Below, piece after piece: positions 33,454 to 42,819 of a stretch of DNA of 64,000 nucleotides. Position 1 is the stretch's first letter; each line of letters starts with the position of its first letter. The translations under genes and the position numbers were made by a program. The stretch covers positions 1-64,000 of the forward strand of contig NZ_UETC01000008.1 in assembly GCF_900116765.1 (NCBI RefSeq), read 5' to 3'. Below the pieces are notes generated by a model, which searched no databases, was not told where the DNA came from, and was given only the letters and a program-made list of their open reading frames with translations. Source of the DNA: Jannaschia seohaensis (GTDB taxonomy: Bacteria > Pseudomonadota > Alphaproteobacteria > Rhodobacterales > Rhodobacteraceae).

Positions 33454-33476
33454 CTTCTTCTGGCCGGAAATACTCC
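33454..33476 (-). repeat. interspersed composite element, copy 4
   Basis: Minus strand: GGAGTATTTCCGG then CCAGAAGAAG. Plus-strand flank 33477-33530 holds two GC hairpins (TCGGCCC/GGGCCGA and GGGGGGC/GCCCCCC), the fullest example of the hairpin part. It lies between convergent genes, the sugar transferase and the sodium channel, where it could serve as a bidirectional terminator. Confidence 0.8.
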
Positions 33477-33554
33477 GGGGGGAGTCGGCCCTTGGGCCGA
33501 CGGGGGGCAGAGCCCCCCACCCCGCCCGCCACGCGCGCGCCAGTTCGGGTTGGC

Positions 33555-34346
33555 TCACTTCGCCGAACCGCGCGCCTTCTCCGCCGACTCCAGCCGTGCC
33601 TCGATGACGCGCAGCTTCTCCAGCACCTCATCGCGATAGGCGTCGGTCGCGGCGTTCGTTTCCTCCGCATGGGCGTCCTGCATCGAGTTCACGATCAGAC
33701 CGACCAGCAGGTTCACCACGGCGAAGGTCGTCACCATGATGAACGGTACGAAAAAGGCCCAGGCGTAGGGGTAGACCTCCATGACCGGGCGGACGATCCC
33801 CATGGACCAGCTTTCCAGCGTCATGATCTGGAACAGCGAATAGCCGGACGATCCGAGGTCGCCGAACCATTCCGGGAAAGACGCGCCGAAGAGCTTGGTG
33901 GCCATCACCGCGGCGATATAGAAGATGATCCCCATCAGCAGGAACACGCTGCCCATCCCGGGCAGCGCGGTGACGAAGCCCTCGACCACGCGGCGCAGGC
34001 GCGGAAAGACCGAGATGATGCGCAGCACCCGCAGGATCCGCAGCGCGCGCAGCACGCTGAACGGCCCGGCATTGGGCACCAGCGCCACCGCGACGATGGC
34101 GAAGTCGAACAGGTTCCACCCGTCCCGCCAGAAGCGCGTCCCCTTGGCGATCATCTTGGCCACCAGTTCCACGACGAAAATCGCCAGGCAGGCGCGGTCG
34201 AACGCGACCAGGACCCCGCTGAACCGGTCATAGACGGGCGGTACGGTCTCTAGCCCCAGGACGATGGCGTTGAGGACAATGACGGCGATGATCGTGTTGC
34301 GGATCGCAGCGCTGTCGATGATCTGTTCCAGGCGGGCGCGGGTCAT
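33555..34346 (-). CDS. bacterial voltage-gated sodium channel (NaChBac family ion transporter)
   Basis: Single-domain six-helix channel subunit that forms homotetramers. Seen: 263 residues; S1 RNTIIAVIVLNAIVLGLET, S3 NLFDFAIVAVALVP, voltage sensor S4 VLRALRILRVLRIISVFPRL with Arg at every third position, pore helix and selectivity filter FQIMTLESWSMGI (the TLESWSM filter of Na-selective bacterial channels), S6 PFIMVTTFAVVNLLVGLIVN, and a C-terminal coiled coil (LEKLRVIEARLESAEKAR) as in known family members. The ATG at 34346 overlaps the RNA methyltransferase stop as ATGA, which is an unexpected partner. Marine proteobacteria commonly carry such channels. Confidence 0.93.
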   Translation of the reverse strand: MTRARLEQIIDSAAIRNTIIAVIVLNAIVLGLETVPPVYDRFSGVLVAFDRACLAIFVVELVAKMIAKGTRFWRDGWNLFDFAIVAVALVPNAGPFSVLRALRILRVLRIISVFPRLRRVVEGFVTALPGMGSVFLLMGIIFYIAAVMATKLFGASFPEWFGDLGSSGYSLFQIMTLESWSMGIVRPVMEVYPYAWAFFVPFIMVTTFAVVNLLVGLIVNSMQDAHAEETNAATDAYRDEVLEKLRVIEARLESAEKARGSAK

Positions 34347-35551
34347 GGTCTCTCGAAAGTTGCGGCGAGTTCGATATGTGCGCTCCAGCGGAATTGGTCC
34401 ACCACCGTCACGGGGCCCAGGCGCCATCCCGCCTCCGTCAGCATGGCCGCATCGCGCGCGAAGGTAGCGGGGTTGCACGAGACGTAGGCGATGCGCGAAA
34501 GATCGGCCCTCGCCAGTTCCGCCACCTGGGCGGCCGCGCCCGCCCGGGGCGGGTCTATGATGACGGCCTCGTAGCGCGACAGCTCCGCGGCGGTCAGCGG
34601 GTCGCGAAAGAGATCCCGCACCTGGCCGGTGACGGGTTTCAGCCCCTGGGCCTGCCGTGCCCCCTGCTCCAGCGCGGCGATCAGGGCCGGATCACCCTCC
34701 ACCGCGTGCACGCGGGCGCGCTCGGCGGCGGGGAAGGTGAAGGTGCCCATGCCGGCGAAGAGATCGACGACGGCGGTGGCCGCGCCCAGCCCGTCGCGCA
34801 CCCGCGCCACCAGCGCCGCCTCGCCGGCCTCGGTCGCCTGGAGAAAGGCGCCCGGCGGCGGCGTGACCGGCGCGCGGCCCAGGGTCAGGCGCGGCGGCAG
34901 CTGTTGCAGCGCGGGCTCCCCGTTCCAGGTGATGCGCGCGAAGCCAGCCGCCAGCGGCGCCAGCGCGCTCATCGCCGCGCGGTCCAGCGGTTTCGCCCCG
35001 TCGAGCGCCAGATCGAGCCCGGTCTCGGTCCGCGTGAGCTGGAGCGTGATCTCGGTCCCCCGCGCGGCGGCCATGCGCGTGATCGCCTCCAGCGACGGGA
35101 GCGCGGCCAGCAGCGCGGGATGCAGCACATGACATTCGGGGATGGAGACGATCTCATCCGAGCCGCGCACATGGAACCCCACCTGCGCGCCTTTCTTCGT
35201 CTTGCGTCCCGAAAGCGCCGCGCGCCGGCGGGTCGCGGGGGGCGAGGTCTCAACCGACGCAACCTCCGATTCGATCCCGGCGCGGGCCAGGGCCCCGCGC
35301 ACGATCTCCACCTTCCACTCGGCCACGAACCCGTCGGAGGCATGTTGCAGGGCGCAGCCTCCGCAGCGGCGGAAATGCGGGCAGGGCGGGGCGACCCGGT
35401 CGGGCGAGGGCGTCACGATCTTCGGATCGGGCATCCGATCGCCGACGATCTCGCCGGTCACGACCTCACCCGGCAGGCTGCGCGGCACATAGACGCCGCC
35501 CGCAACGCCATCTCCCCTGGCCCCCAGCGTCTCGACGGTCAGCACGGGCAT
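34343..35551 (-). CDS. class I SAM-dependent RNA methyltransferase (TrmA/RlmD uridine-C5 family)
   Basis: Predicted 5-methyluridine methyltransferase acting on rRNA or tRNA. Seen: 402 residues; N-terminal TRAM-like beta region (VETLGARGDGVAGGVYVPRS); iron-sulfur cysteines C57, C63 and C66 in CPHFRRCGGC and a fourth in IPECHV, as in RlmD; SAM motif VVDLFAGMGTFTFPAAERA; EAVIIDPPRAGA; catalytic Cys in AYVSCNPATFARD; C-terminal VVDQFRWSAHIE. Its start directly follows the stop of the ABC exporter gene and its stop overlaps the sodium channel start, so the four genes may be one transcript. Confidence 0.92.
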   Translation of the reverse strand: MPVLTVETLGARGDGVAGGVYVPRSLPGEVVTGEIVGDRMPDPKIVTPSPDRVAPPCPHFRRCGGCALQHASDGFVAEWKVEIVRGALARAGIESEVASVETSPPATRRRAALSGRKTKKGAQVGFHVRGSDEIVSIPECHVLHPALLAALPSLEAITRMAAARGTEITLQLTRTETGLDLALDGAKPLDRAAMSALAPLAAGFARITWNGEPALQQLPPRLTLGRAPVTPPPGAFLQATEAGEAALVARVRDGLGAATAVVDLFAGMGTFTFPAAERARVHAVEGDPALIAALEQGARQAQGLKPVTGQVRDLFRDPLTAAELSRYEAVIIDPPRAGAAAQVAELARADLSRIAYVSCNPATFARDAAMLTEAGWRLGPVTVVDQFRWSAHIELAATFERP

Positions 35552-37411
35552 TCACTCCGCCGCGACATCTTCGACCCCGATGAACCCGCCCGATTGCCGC
35601 TCCCAGTATCGGGCATATGTGCCGCCCTTCGCCAGCAGCTGGCGATGGGTGCCCTGCTCGACGATGCGCCCCGCCTCCATCACCACGATCCGGTCCATAC
35701 GCGCGATGGTCGAGAGACGGTGCGCGATGGCGATCACGGTCTTGCCCTCCATCACCTGCTCCAACGCCGATTGGATCGCCGCCTCCACCTCGGAATCAAG
35801 GGCCGAGGTCGCCTCGTCCAGAACGAGAACCGGCGCGTCCTTGAGGATGGCGCGGGCCAGGGCGATGCGCTGGCGCTGGCCGCCCGACAACTTCACCCCG
35901 CGCTCGCCCAGGAAGGCGTCATAGCCGGTATTGCCCTTGTGATCCCGCAGGCCCTCGATGAAATCATGCGCTTCGGCCCGGCGGGCCGCGTCGATTATCT
36001 CCTCTTCCGAGGCGTCGGGGCGGCCGTAGAGGATGTTGTCGCGGGCGGAGCGGTTGAACATGGCCGTCTCCTGCGTGACCATCCCAATCTGGCGGCGCAG
36101 GCTGTCCTGCGTCACCTCCCGCAGGTCGTGCCCATCGACTGTGATCCGCCCCTCCTCCGGGTCGTATAGCCGCAGCAGCAGCGCCACTAGCGTGGACTTG
36201 CCCGCGCCCGAGGCCCCGACCACGCCGATCTTCTCGCCCGGGGCCACGGTCAGGTCGAAGCCCGAGATCCCGCCCTCGTCGCGGCCATAGGTGAAGGTGA
36301 CGTCCTCCAGCCGGATCGCGCCGTCGAGCCGCGGCAGGTCATGCGCGTCGGGCGCGTCCGTCAGCGCGTGCAGATGGGCGAGCGTGTGCATCCCGTCCTC
36401 CACCTCGCCCACATTGGCATAGAGCGCCATCAGCGTGAACGAGACCCACCCCGTCATCTGGCTGAGCCGGAACGAGATCGCCCCCGCCGCCGCAATGTCC
36501 CCCGCCGTGGCCTGGCCCGCCTGCCACAAGAGAACCGAGCCGCCGATCATCAGGATAGGCAGGAGCCCCGCGCAGAACATCAGCATGAAGCGGAACGAGG
36601 TCGACATCCGCCCGAAGGCCAGCGCCCGCTCCCGCAGGGTGGCCATCGCGTCGAGCGCGGAGCGGTCCTCGTGCTCCGCATGACCAAAGAGCTTCACGGT
36701 CTTGATGTTGGTGATCGTGTCGACGACCTGGCCCGTCACCATCGCCCGCGCCGCCGCCCGCGCCTTGGAGCGCGTCCGGATGCGCGGCATGAACCAGCGG
36801 AACAGCGCGACATATCCGACCAGCCAAATCCCAAGCGCCAACGCGATGCGCCAGTCGATGGCGAACATCAAGAGCAGCGACCCGATCAGCGAGGCCGAGG
36901 CGAAGGCGACGACGTTGATGAACTCGTTGGTGACCTCGGTCACGGCCCGCGCCGTCTGCATCTGCTTGGTGGCGATGCGCCCCGCGAAATCGTTGTCGAA
37001 GAACGTCACCGACTGGCCCATCGTCCAGCGGTGCAAGCGGGACTGCACCAGCGGGTAGACATTGGGCATGACCGTGATGCCGTTGAAGGCCGCCGACGCG
37101 CCGAAGGTGAGCGGGCGCAGCAGCAGATAGAACAGCATGAACCCGCCCAGCAGCAGAGCGTTCCGCGCGAGGTATCCTTCGGTCTCGCCCGCGACGCTGT
37201 CGATCACCGCGCCCAGGAAGAAGGCGGTCGCGATCTCGGTCGTGCCCGCCAGCGCCGAGGCGCCGAAGGCCACGATCAGCCAGGGCCACGCCCCATGGAG
37301 GCACCAGCGGAAAAAAGCCAGAAGGTCGCGCGGGGGCGCTCCCTCGGCCGGGGCGAAGGCGGGGACGAGACCGGCGAAGCGGTCCGCGACGTGGCGAAGA
37401 AGTCGAGACAT
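35552..37411 (-). CDS. ABC exporter half-subunit A
   Basis: Fused transmembrane and nucleotide-binding half-transporter. Seen: 619 residues; a cytoplasmic N-terminal extension (VADRFAGLVPAF), six predicted helices (PWLIVAFGASALAGTTEIAT onwards), NBD with Walker A GASGAGKST, signature LSGGQRQRIALARAI, Walker B VLVLDEATSALD and switch AHRLSTIARMD. Catalytic Glu and His are intact. It is clearly paralogous to the gene directly upstream (same RLSTIAxMDRIVV and RQSGGFI endings), so the two probably form a heterodimer. It is separated from that gene by 87 bases and abuts the RNA methyltransferase gene. Substrate unknown. Confidence 0.92.
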   Translation of the reverse strand: MSRLLRHVADRFAGLVPAFAPAEGAPPRDLLAFFRWCLHGAWPWLIVAFGASALAGTTEIATAFFLGAVIDSVAGETEGYLARNALLLGGFMLFYLLLRPLTFGASAAFNGITVMPNVYPLVQSRLHRWTMGQSVTFFDNDFAGRIATKQMQTARAVTEVTNEFINVVAFASASLIGSLLLMFAIDWRIALALGIWLVGYVALFRWFMPRIRTRSKARAAARAMVTGQVVDTITNIKTVKLFGHAEHEDRSALDAMATLRERALAFGRMSTSFRFMLMFCAGLLPILMIGGSVLLWQAGQATAGDIAAAGAISFRLSQMTGWVSFTLMALYANVGEVEDGMHTLAHLHALTDAPDAHDLPRLDGAIRLEDVTFTYGRDEGGISGFDLTVAPGEKIGVVGASGAGKSTLVALLLRLYDPEEGRITVDGHDLREVTQDSLRRQIGMVTQETAMFNRSARDNILYGRPDASEEEIIDAARRAEAHDFIEGLRDHKGNTGYDAFLGERGVKLSGGQRQRIALARAILKDAPVLVLDEATSALDSEVEAAIQSALEQVMEGKTVIAIAHRLSTIARMDRIVVMEAGRIVEQGTHRQLLAKGGTYARYWERQSGGFIGVEDVAAE

Positions 37412-37498
37412 GTCCGACCCATCTAGGGCGCGCGCCCCCCGGTTGCGAGGGCCAGGATTGCGCAGTGACCTGTGCGGAGGGGCCGAAGCGCCTCTGAG

Positions 37499-39349
37499 CT
37501 ATTCAGCGGCCGCGTTCGACTCGGTATCGATGAAGCCGCCCGATTGCCGCGCCCAGAACGAGGCATAGAGGCCGGCGCGCGCAAGCAGTTGCTCATGCGT
37601 CCCTTCCTCGATGATCCGCCCCGCGTCGATGACGACGATCCGGTCCATCGCGGCGATGGTCGACAGGCGATGCGCGATGGCGATGACGGTCTTGCCCTCC
37701 ATCATCCCATAGAGCGTGTCCTGGATCGCGGCCTCGACCTCCGAGTCGAGCGCCGCCGTCGCCTCGTCGAGCACCAGGATGGGCGCGTCCTTGAGGATGA
37801 CGCGGGCCAGCGCGATGCGCTGGCGCTGGCCCCCCGACAGCTTCACGCCCCGCTCGCCGACCTGCGCGTCGTAGCCTTTGTTGCCCTGCGCGTCCTGCAG
37901 CCCCAGGATGAAATCATGTGCGTGGGCCTTTTCGGCGGCGGCGCGCACCTCCGCCTCGGTGGCGTCAGCGCGGCCATAACGGATGTTCTCCAGCACCGAG
38001 CGATGCAATAGCGAGGAATCCTGCTGCACCATGCCGATGGCGTGGCGCAGGCTGCCCTGGGTGACGCGGCTTATGTCCTGCCCGTCGATCTCGATCCGGC
38101 CCGTCTCAGGGTCGTAGAAACGCAGAAGCAGCTTCACCAGGGTCGACTTGCCCGCGCCCGAGCGCCCGACCACGCCGACCTTCTCGCCCGGCGCCACACG
38201 CAGGGTCAGCCCGGTCACGCCGCCGCTGGTGCCGCCATAGAGATGCGTCACCGCATCGAAGGCGATGGCGCCCCGGGTCAGCTTGAGCGGCTTGGCGTCC
38301 GGCGCGTCTGTCAGTTGGATCGGCTGGGCGATGGTCTCCATCCCCTCGGCCACGACCCCGAGGGAGCGGAAGAAGGTCGACAGCGCCCACATGATCCAGC
38401 CGGTCATCGCGTTGAGCCTGAGCACCAGCGCCGTCGCCGCCGCCACCACGCCGACCGAGGCCGTGCCCTGCATCCAAAGCAGCACCGCCCAGCCGACCAC
38501 GCCCACGATCAGCAGCCCGTTGAGCGCCACCAGCGCCACATCCATGATCGTGAAGAGACGCATTTCGGCGGCGAAGGTGCGCCGCGTGGTCTCGATGGCG
38601 TCGCGGGCATAGGCGAGTTCCTGCCCCTCATGGGCAAAGAGCTTCACCGAATGGATGTTGGTATAGGCGTCCACCACCCGGCCGGTCGTCATCGACCGCG
38701 CATCCGAACTGGCCTTGGAGGCCGGCCCGACCCGCCGCATCGTCCAACGCACCAGCACCCCATAGAGCAGGAGCCAGAGCAGCATCGGAAGCAGCAGGCG
38801 AGGGTCCGCGTCCAGCAGCAGGATCGCAGCGCCCACCACATAGGCCAGCGCGAAGGTGATCGCGTCGAAGACCTGAAAGACCGCATCCCCCGCCGAGGTC
38901 GGCGTCTGCATGATCCGGTTGGCGATGCGCCCGGCGAAGTCGTTCTCGAACCAGCCCACCGATTGCCGCAGCACGTGGTTATGCGCCCGCCAGCGGAACA
39001 AGGCGCCCATCTGCGGCAGCACCGCGTTATTGATGAGCAGCACGTCGAGCGCCTGAACGGCGGGCCGCAGAAGCAGGACGAAGAGCGCCGCGAGGATGAG
39101 TTCCGTGCCATGGCGCTGGGCCAGTTCGGCCGGGCTCAGCTCCGACAGCAGATCGACCACCCGGCCCATATAGGCGATCAGACCGACCTCGATCGCCGCG
39201 ACGACGACCGACACCAGCGCTGTCAGCGCGAAGAGCCGGTGGAACGGCTGCGTCCAGGCCCGCAGGAACGGCCAGAGCCGCGCGGGAGGCGTGTCGTCCT
39301 CGGCATGGGCGACATAGGGGTCGATAAGGCTTTCGAAGCGGCGGAACAT
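37499..39349 (-). CDS. ABC exporter half-subunit B
   Basis: Partner-type half-transporter of the same subfamily. Seen: 616 residues; N-terminal FRRFESLIDPYVAHAE, six helices (LFALTALVSVVVAAIEVGLI onwards), Walker A GRSGAGKST, signature LSGGQRQRIALARVI, Walker B ILVLDEATAALD, switch AHRLSTIAAMD. Both ATP sites would be canonical in a heterodimer with the downstream gene. The conserved FENDFAGRIANRIMQT coupling segment matches FDNDFAGRIATKQMQT in subunit A. It leads the run that continues through the RNA methyltransferase to the sodium channel. Confidence 0.92.
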   Translation of the reverse strand: MFRRFESLIDPYVAHAEDDTPPARLWPFLRAWTQPFHRLFALTALVSVVVAAIEVGLIAYMGRVVDLLSELSPAELAQRHGTELILAALFVLLLRPAVQALDVLLINNAVLPQMGALFRWRAHNHVLRQSVGWFENDFAGRIANRIMQTPTSAGDAVFQVFDAITFALAYVVGAAILLLDADPRLLLPMLLWLLLYGVLVRWTMRRVGPASKASSDARSMTTGRVVDAYTNIHSVKLFAHEGQELAYARDAIETTRRTFAAEMRLFTIMDVALVALNGLLIVGVVGWAVLLWMQGTASVGVVAAATALVLRLNAMTGWIMWALSTFFRSLGVVAEGMETIAQPIQLTDAPDAKPLKLTRGAIAFDAVTHLYGGTSGGVTGLTLRVAPGEKVGVVGRSGAGKSTLVKLLLRFYDPETGRIEIDGQDISRVTQGSLRHAIGMVQQDSSLLHRSVLENIRYGRADATEAEVRAAAEKAHAHDFILGLQDAQGNKGYDAQVGERGVKLSGGQRQRIALARVILKDAPILVLDEATAALDSEVEAAIQDTLYGMMEGKTVIAIAHRLSTIAAMDRIVVIDAGRIIEEGTHEQLLARAGLYASFWARQSGGFIDTESNAAAE

Positions 39350-39386
39350 GGCGGCGCCTTTCAGGCTGCCCTGGCCAGGTAGGGTC

Positions 39387-39968
39387 TCATGCGAAGAAGA
39401 CCATGACGCCCGACGCGGCCAGTGCGGCGGCCATCACGGAGGTGAAGATCCGCCAGGCCAGAGGCGTCTTGAGCAGATAGGCCAGCAACGTCCCCGCGAA
39501 GGTCCAGAACAGGCAGACGAAGAGGTTGATGCCCGAGAAGGCGGAGCCGATTCGGAGCGCCTCCAGATGGGCCGGCAGGTCCGAGGCATAGCCCGAGGCC
39601 GCCGCCAGCGCGACGATCCAGATCTTGGGGTTCACCCATTGGAACAGCACCGCCTCGATGAAGGTGAAGGGGCGGTCCTTGCCCTTGGCCGTCGCGCCGG
39701 TGGAGCGGAAGAGCTTCCACGCCATCCAAAGTATCCAGCCGCAGGCCGCAACCTTGAGCGCGAAGGTCAGCGTCGGGACGGCCAGCAGCAGCGCGCCCAC
39801 CCCGAGCGCGGTCAGCGCCGAGGTCACGCCCACGCCGAAGGCCACGCCGAGCACATGCGGGATCGTTGGCCGGAAGCCGAACCGCGCGCCGGAGGCGGTC
39901 AGCAGGATGACGTTCGGGCCCGGGGTGAAGAGCCCCGCGAAGACGAAGAGATAAAGCGGGTCGAGCAT
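39387..39968 (-). CDS. LysE family amino-acid exporter
   Basis: Inner-membrane exporter of the LysE/RhtB superfamily, which exports amino acids or derivatives. Seen: 193 residues, six hydrophobic helices; the signature GLFTPGPNVILLTASGARFG near the N-terminus, LKVAACGWILWMAWKLFRST and FQWVNPKIWIVALAAASGYA. It starts at the ATG of 39968. It is followed by 37 bases and then the ABC exporter genes in the same direction, and could share their transcript. Substrate not predictable. Confidence 0.92.
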   Translation of the reverse strand: MLDPLYLFVFAGLFTPGPNVILLTASGARFGFRPTIPHVLGVAFGVGVTSALTALGVGALLLAVPTLTFALKVAACGWILWMAWKLFRSTGATAKGKDRPFTFIEAVLFQWVNPKIWIVALAAASGYASDLPAHLEALRIGSAFSGINLFVCLFWTFAGTLLAYLLKTPLAWRIFTSVMAAALAASGVMVFFA

Positions 39969-40061
39969 GGCGTCGCATTGGCGGGGTTTGCGCGCCGCCG
40001 CAAGCTCCGGCGTGCGCGGCTTGGGTCGGAGGGGGCTCTGCCCCCGCCCTTCGGGCCCCCC

Positions 40062-40084
40062 GGAGTATTTTCAGCCAGAAGAAA
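40062..40084 (+). repeat. interspersed composite element, copy 5
   Basis: GGAGTATTTTCAG then CCAGAAGAAA, preceded by hairpins GGGGGC-TCT-GCCCCC (40031-40045) and GGGC/GCCC. It lies between the LysE gene's start and the cca stop, in plus orientation against minus genes. Confidence 0.75.
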
Positions 40085-40096
40085 GAAGGACGCGTC

Positions 40097-41233
40097 TCAG
40101 GCGTCCAAGGTCGCGGCGACCAGTTCGTCCTTCGTGAGCGCGCCGTCGGCCTCTCGCCACAGGTCGCGGGCGCGGTCGAGGGCTTGGCCCAGGGCAGGCC
40201 CCTGGAGGGCGGGCATCAGGTCGGCGGCCCTCAGCGGGAAGGAGGCGGCGGCGCCGCGCTCGGCCAGAGTTATGTCATCTGGGTCGGGCGCCGCGCCCAG
40301 GAGGGCGGCGCGCAGGCGGACGGCGTCCATGCCCCGCGGGCCAAGACGGTCGCCCAGGGCAAAGGGGCGGTCGCTGCCACGGGCGGCGGCGGAGAGCGCG
40401 GCCAGTTCTCGCGCCTCGGCACGGGACAGGCGCCAGCCCTCGGTCTCGCCGCCCAGCGCGGCGGCGCGGTCGATCCAGTCGGAGAGGCCCAGAAGGATGG
40501 CGGGTGCGAGGGCCGCCGGATCGGCCCCGGGCATGACACGGGCAAGAATACCGGCCTGCGCCATCGCGGCGACAGCGGGGGCGGGGTCTGGGGCAGCCAG
40601 CAATTTGCGCATCTCGTGGCCCACGCGCTCGGCGCTCAGGCGGGCGAGGCCCTCCGCGTGCTCCGCGCAGGCGGCGAGGCCTTCGGCGTCGATGCCGAGC
40701 TCCGGGTCGCCATACCAGGCGGTGAAGCGGAAAAAGCGCAGGATGCGCAGGTAATCCTCGCGAATGCGCGCGTCGGGGTCGCGGATGAAGCGGACACGGC
40801 GCGCTTCCAGGTCGGGCAGGCCGCCCAGCGGGTCGACGACGGTGCCGTCGCGCTGCACATAGAGCGCGTTCATCGTGAAGTCGCGCCGGGCCGCGTCCTC
40901 CTCCAGGGCTTCGGTGAAGGCGACGGTGGCGCGGCGACCGTCGGTTTCCTCGTCCCGGCGAAAGGTCGTGACCTCATGGGGCTCGCCGCCGGCCACCACC
41001 GTGACGGTGCCGTGGTCGATGCCGGTTGGGACCGGTTTCAACCCCGCCGCACGGGCCAGCTCCATCACCCGCTCGGGACGGGCGTCGGTGGCGATGTCGA
41101 TATCGGCGACTGGCGCGCCCAGCAGGCCGTTGCGGACGCAGCCACCCACGGCCAGCGCCTGGTGCCCGCCCGCCTCCAGCATCGCCATCACCGCCTGGGT
41201 CGGCGCCGCCGTCAGCCAGTCATCCGAGATCAT
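40097..41233 (-). CDS. cca: CCA tRNA nucleotidyltransferase / polynucleotide adenylyltransferase family
   Basis: Adds or repairs the 3' CCA of tRNAs. Seen: 378 residues; nucleotidyltransferase core LAVGGCVRNGLLGAPVADID (the family GGxVRD reads GGCVRN) followed by DIDIATDA catalytic carboxylates; EVTTFRRDEE; RRDFTMNALYV; RIREDYLRILRFFRF; a C-terminal helical region. Class II type. It overlaps the upstream CoA pyrophosphatase gene by 14 bases, a common pairing in Rhodobacteraceae. A poly(A)-polymerase-like role cannot be excluded. Confidence 0.92.
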   Translation of the reverse strand: MISDDWLTAAPTQAVMAMLEAGGHQALAVGGCVRNGLLGAPVADIDIATDARPERVMELARAAGLKPVPTGIDHGTVTVVAGGEPHEVTTFRRDEETDGRRATVAFTEALEEDAARRDFTMNALYVQRDGTVVDPLGGLPDLEARRVRFIRDPDARIREDYLRILRFFRFTAWYGDPELGIDAEGLAACAEHAEGLARLSAERVGHEMRKLLAAPDPAPAVAAMAQAGILARVMPGADPAALAPAILLGLSDWIDRAAALGGETEGWRLSRAEARELAALSAAARGSDRPFALGDRLGPRGMDAVRLRAALLGAAPDPDDITLAERGAAASFPLRAADLMPALQGPALGQALDRARDLWREADGALTKDELVAATLDA

Positions 41234-41804
41234 GCACCCGCTCCGCCAAGCCGCGCAGGATCCGCGCGGTCGCGCCCCAGATGTAATAGGGGCCCCAGGG
41301 TACCGTATAATAGCGGCGCCACTGGCCGCGCCAGCGGCGGCGTTCGACCGAGAAATTGTCCGGGGTCAGGACATGGGCGGCGGGGACGGTGAAGACTTCG
41401 TCGACCTCGCCCGGCTCCGGGACGGCATCGAAGGGAGCGGCCAACGCCAGAACGGGCGTGACGGTGAAGCCCGTGACCGTCTCGTGGCTGGGCAGGCGGC
41501 CGAGGAGCCGCGCGCCGGGCAGACCGACCTCTTCCGCCGCCTCGCGCAGCGCCGCCTGCTCGGGCGTTTCGCCCGCGTCCATCTTGCCGCCGGGGAACGC
41601 GATCTGTCCTGGATGATGGCGCAGGCGCGAGGACCGCTTCGTCAGCAGCAGGCGCAGGCCCTCCGGTCCGTCCTGGAACGCCACCAGAACCGCCGCGTCG
41701 CGCAGGATGCGCCGCCCGGGCAGGATCACGTCGGGGTTCAGGTCGAAATCGGAAGACGCCGCGCCGGAGGGCTCCAGCGCGGCGCGAAGGGCGTCAGGCG
41801 TCAT
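41220..41804 (-). CDS. CoA pyrophosphatase (Nudix, NudL-like)
   Basis: Nudix hydrolase predicted to cleave CoA and derivatives to phosphopantetheine and 3',5'-ADP. Seen: 194 residues; the subfamily pre-box LLTKRSSRLRHHPGQIAFPG followed by the Nudix box GKMDAGETPEQAALREAAEE plus VGL; C-terminal YYIWGATARIL typical of the NudL group. The ATG at 41804 overlaps the hslO stop by 11 bases; an extended frame to 41861 runs into hslO and is rejected. Likely operon hslO-nudL-cca. Confidence 0.92.
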   Translation of the reverse strand: MTPDALRAALEPSGAASSDFDLNPDVILPGRRILRDAAVLVAFQDGPEGLRLLLTKRSSRLRHHPGQIAFPGGKMDAGETPEQAALREAAEEVGLPGARLLGRLPSHETVTGFTVTPVLALAAPFDAVPEPGEVDEVFTVPAAHVLTPDNFSVERRRWRGQWRRYYTVPWGPYYIWGATARILRGLAERVHDLG

Positions 41805-42804
41805 GCGGGTCCTTGGTGGCCTCGAAGCCCAGCGTCTCGGGATCGAAGACGTAATGAGCACCGCAGAACTGGCAATCGGCGGTCACGGTCCCCTCGTCAG
41901 TGGTCATGGTGGCGATGTCGCGGGCCGAATAGATCGACAGCGACTGGCGCACCTTGTCCGGGCCGCAGGAGCAGCCGAAGCGCACGGGCTGCGGGTCGTA
42001 GACGCGCGGTCTCTCCTCGTGGAAGAGGCGCAGCAGCAGGTCGGTGGGGGCCAGGTTGGGCCCGATCAGCTCCATCTCTTCGGTCGTGTCGAGCAGGATG
42101 TTGGCGCGGTTCCAGTTCTCGCCCTCGTCGGCGTCCAGCACGTCGGCGGCAGTGAGCAACCCGCCCTCGCCCGAGCCCTCGGCGCTGACATGCATCCCCT
42201 TCTTGGGCATGTGCTGTAGCATCACCCCACCGGCGCGCCACCGTTCCCCCTGACCGGGCAGGGTGGAGCGGCCGAAGGCCAGCGCGAAGCGGGTCGGAAG
42301 CTGCTCGGACTGGGCGAAATAGGTCTCGGCACAGTTGGCCAGCCCGCCGCCGGCGATCGGCGTGATCCCCTGATAGGGCACGGTGCCCTCGCCCTGATCG
42401 AGGAGCACGGCGAAATAGCCCTTGCCGATCAACTCGAACGGCGTGGCGCCGCCGACCGTCATCTCCGCCTGCCGGTCCTGGTCGAAGGAGGCATAGGCGC
42501 GGATCCGGGCGGGCGCGCCCTCCTTGGTGGGGCCGTAATAGTCGGTGGCGATCAGGCGGGCGGGCCCGTCGCCGCGGACTTGCAGCGACAGCTTCCAGCG
42601 CAGGTCGATGGTCTGGCCGATCAGGGCCGTCAGCAACGCCATCTCGGCCACCAGCGCCTCGATCGCCGGGGGGTAGTCGTGCTGGGCCAGCACCTGCTCC
42701 AGCACGCCGTCCAGGCGCGCGACGCGGCCCCGGATGTCGGAGGCGTCGAGCTGGAAGGGCAACACGGTGTCGTCCCACAGAAGGGTGGTGGCAGTCTCGG
42801 TCAT
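41794..42804 (-). CDS. hslO: Hsp33 redox-activated chaperone
   Basis: Cytosolic holdase chaperone switched on by oxidation of its zinc-bound cysteines. Seen: 336 residues; N-terminal substrate-binding domain (FQLDASDIRGRVARLDGVLE, KLSLQVRGDGPARLIATDYY), GGGLANCAETYFAQSEQLPT, and the C-terminal redox switch with CSCG and CQFCGAHYVF, giving the four zinc cysteines. The ATG at 42804 starts where homology starts. Divergent from a Nudix gene across 132 bases that include a pair of hairpin repeats. Confidence 0.95.
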   Translation of the reverse strand: MTETATTLLWDDTVLPFQLDASDIRGRVARLDGVLEQVLAQHDYPPAIEALVAEMALLTALIGQTIDLRWKLSLQVRGDGPARLIATDYYGPTKEGAPARIRAYASFDQDRQAEMTVGGATPFELIGKGYFAVLLDQGEGTVPYQGITPIAGGGLANCAETYFAQSEQLPTRFALAFGRSTLPGQGERWRAGGVMLQHMPKKGMHVSAEGSGEGGLLTAADVLDADEGENWNRANILLDTTEEMELIGPNLAPTDLLLRLFHEERPRVYDPQPVRFGCSCGPDKVRQSLSIYSARDIATMTTDEGTVTADCQFCGAHYVFDPETLGFEATKDPHDA

Positions 42805-42819
42805 GGCGGGGTTTCCCTG

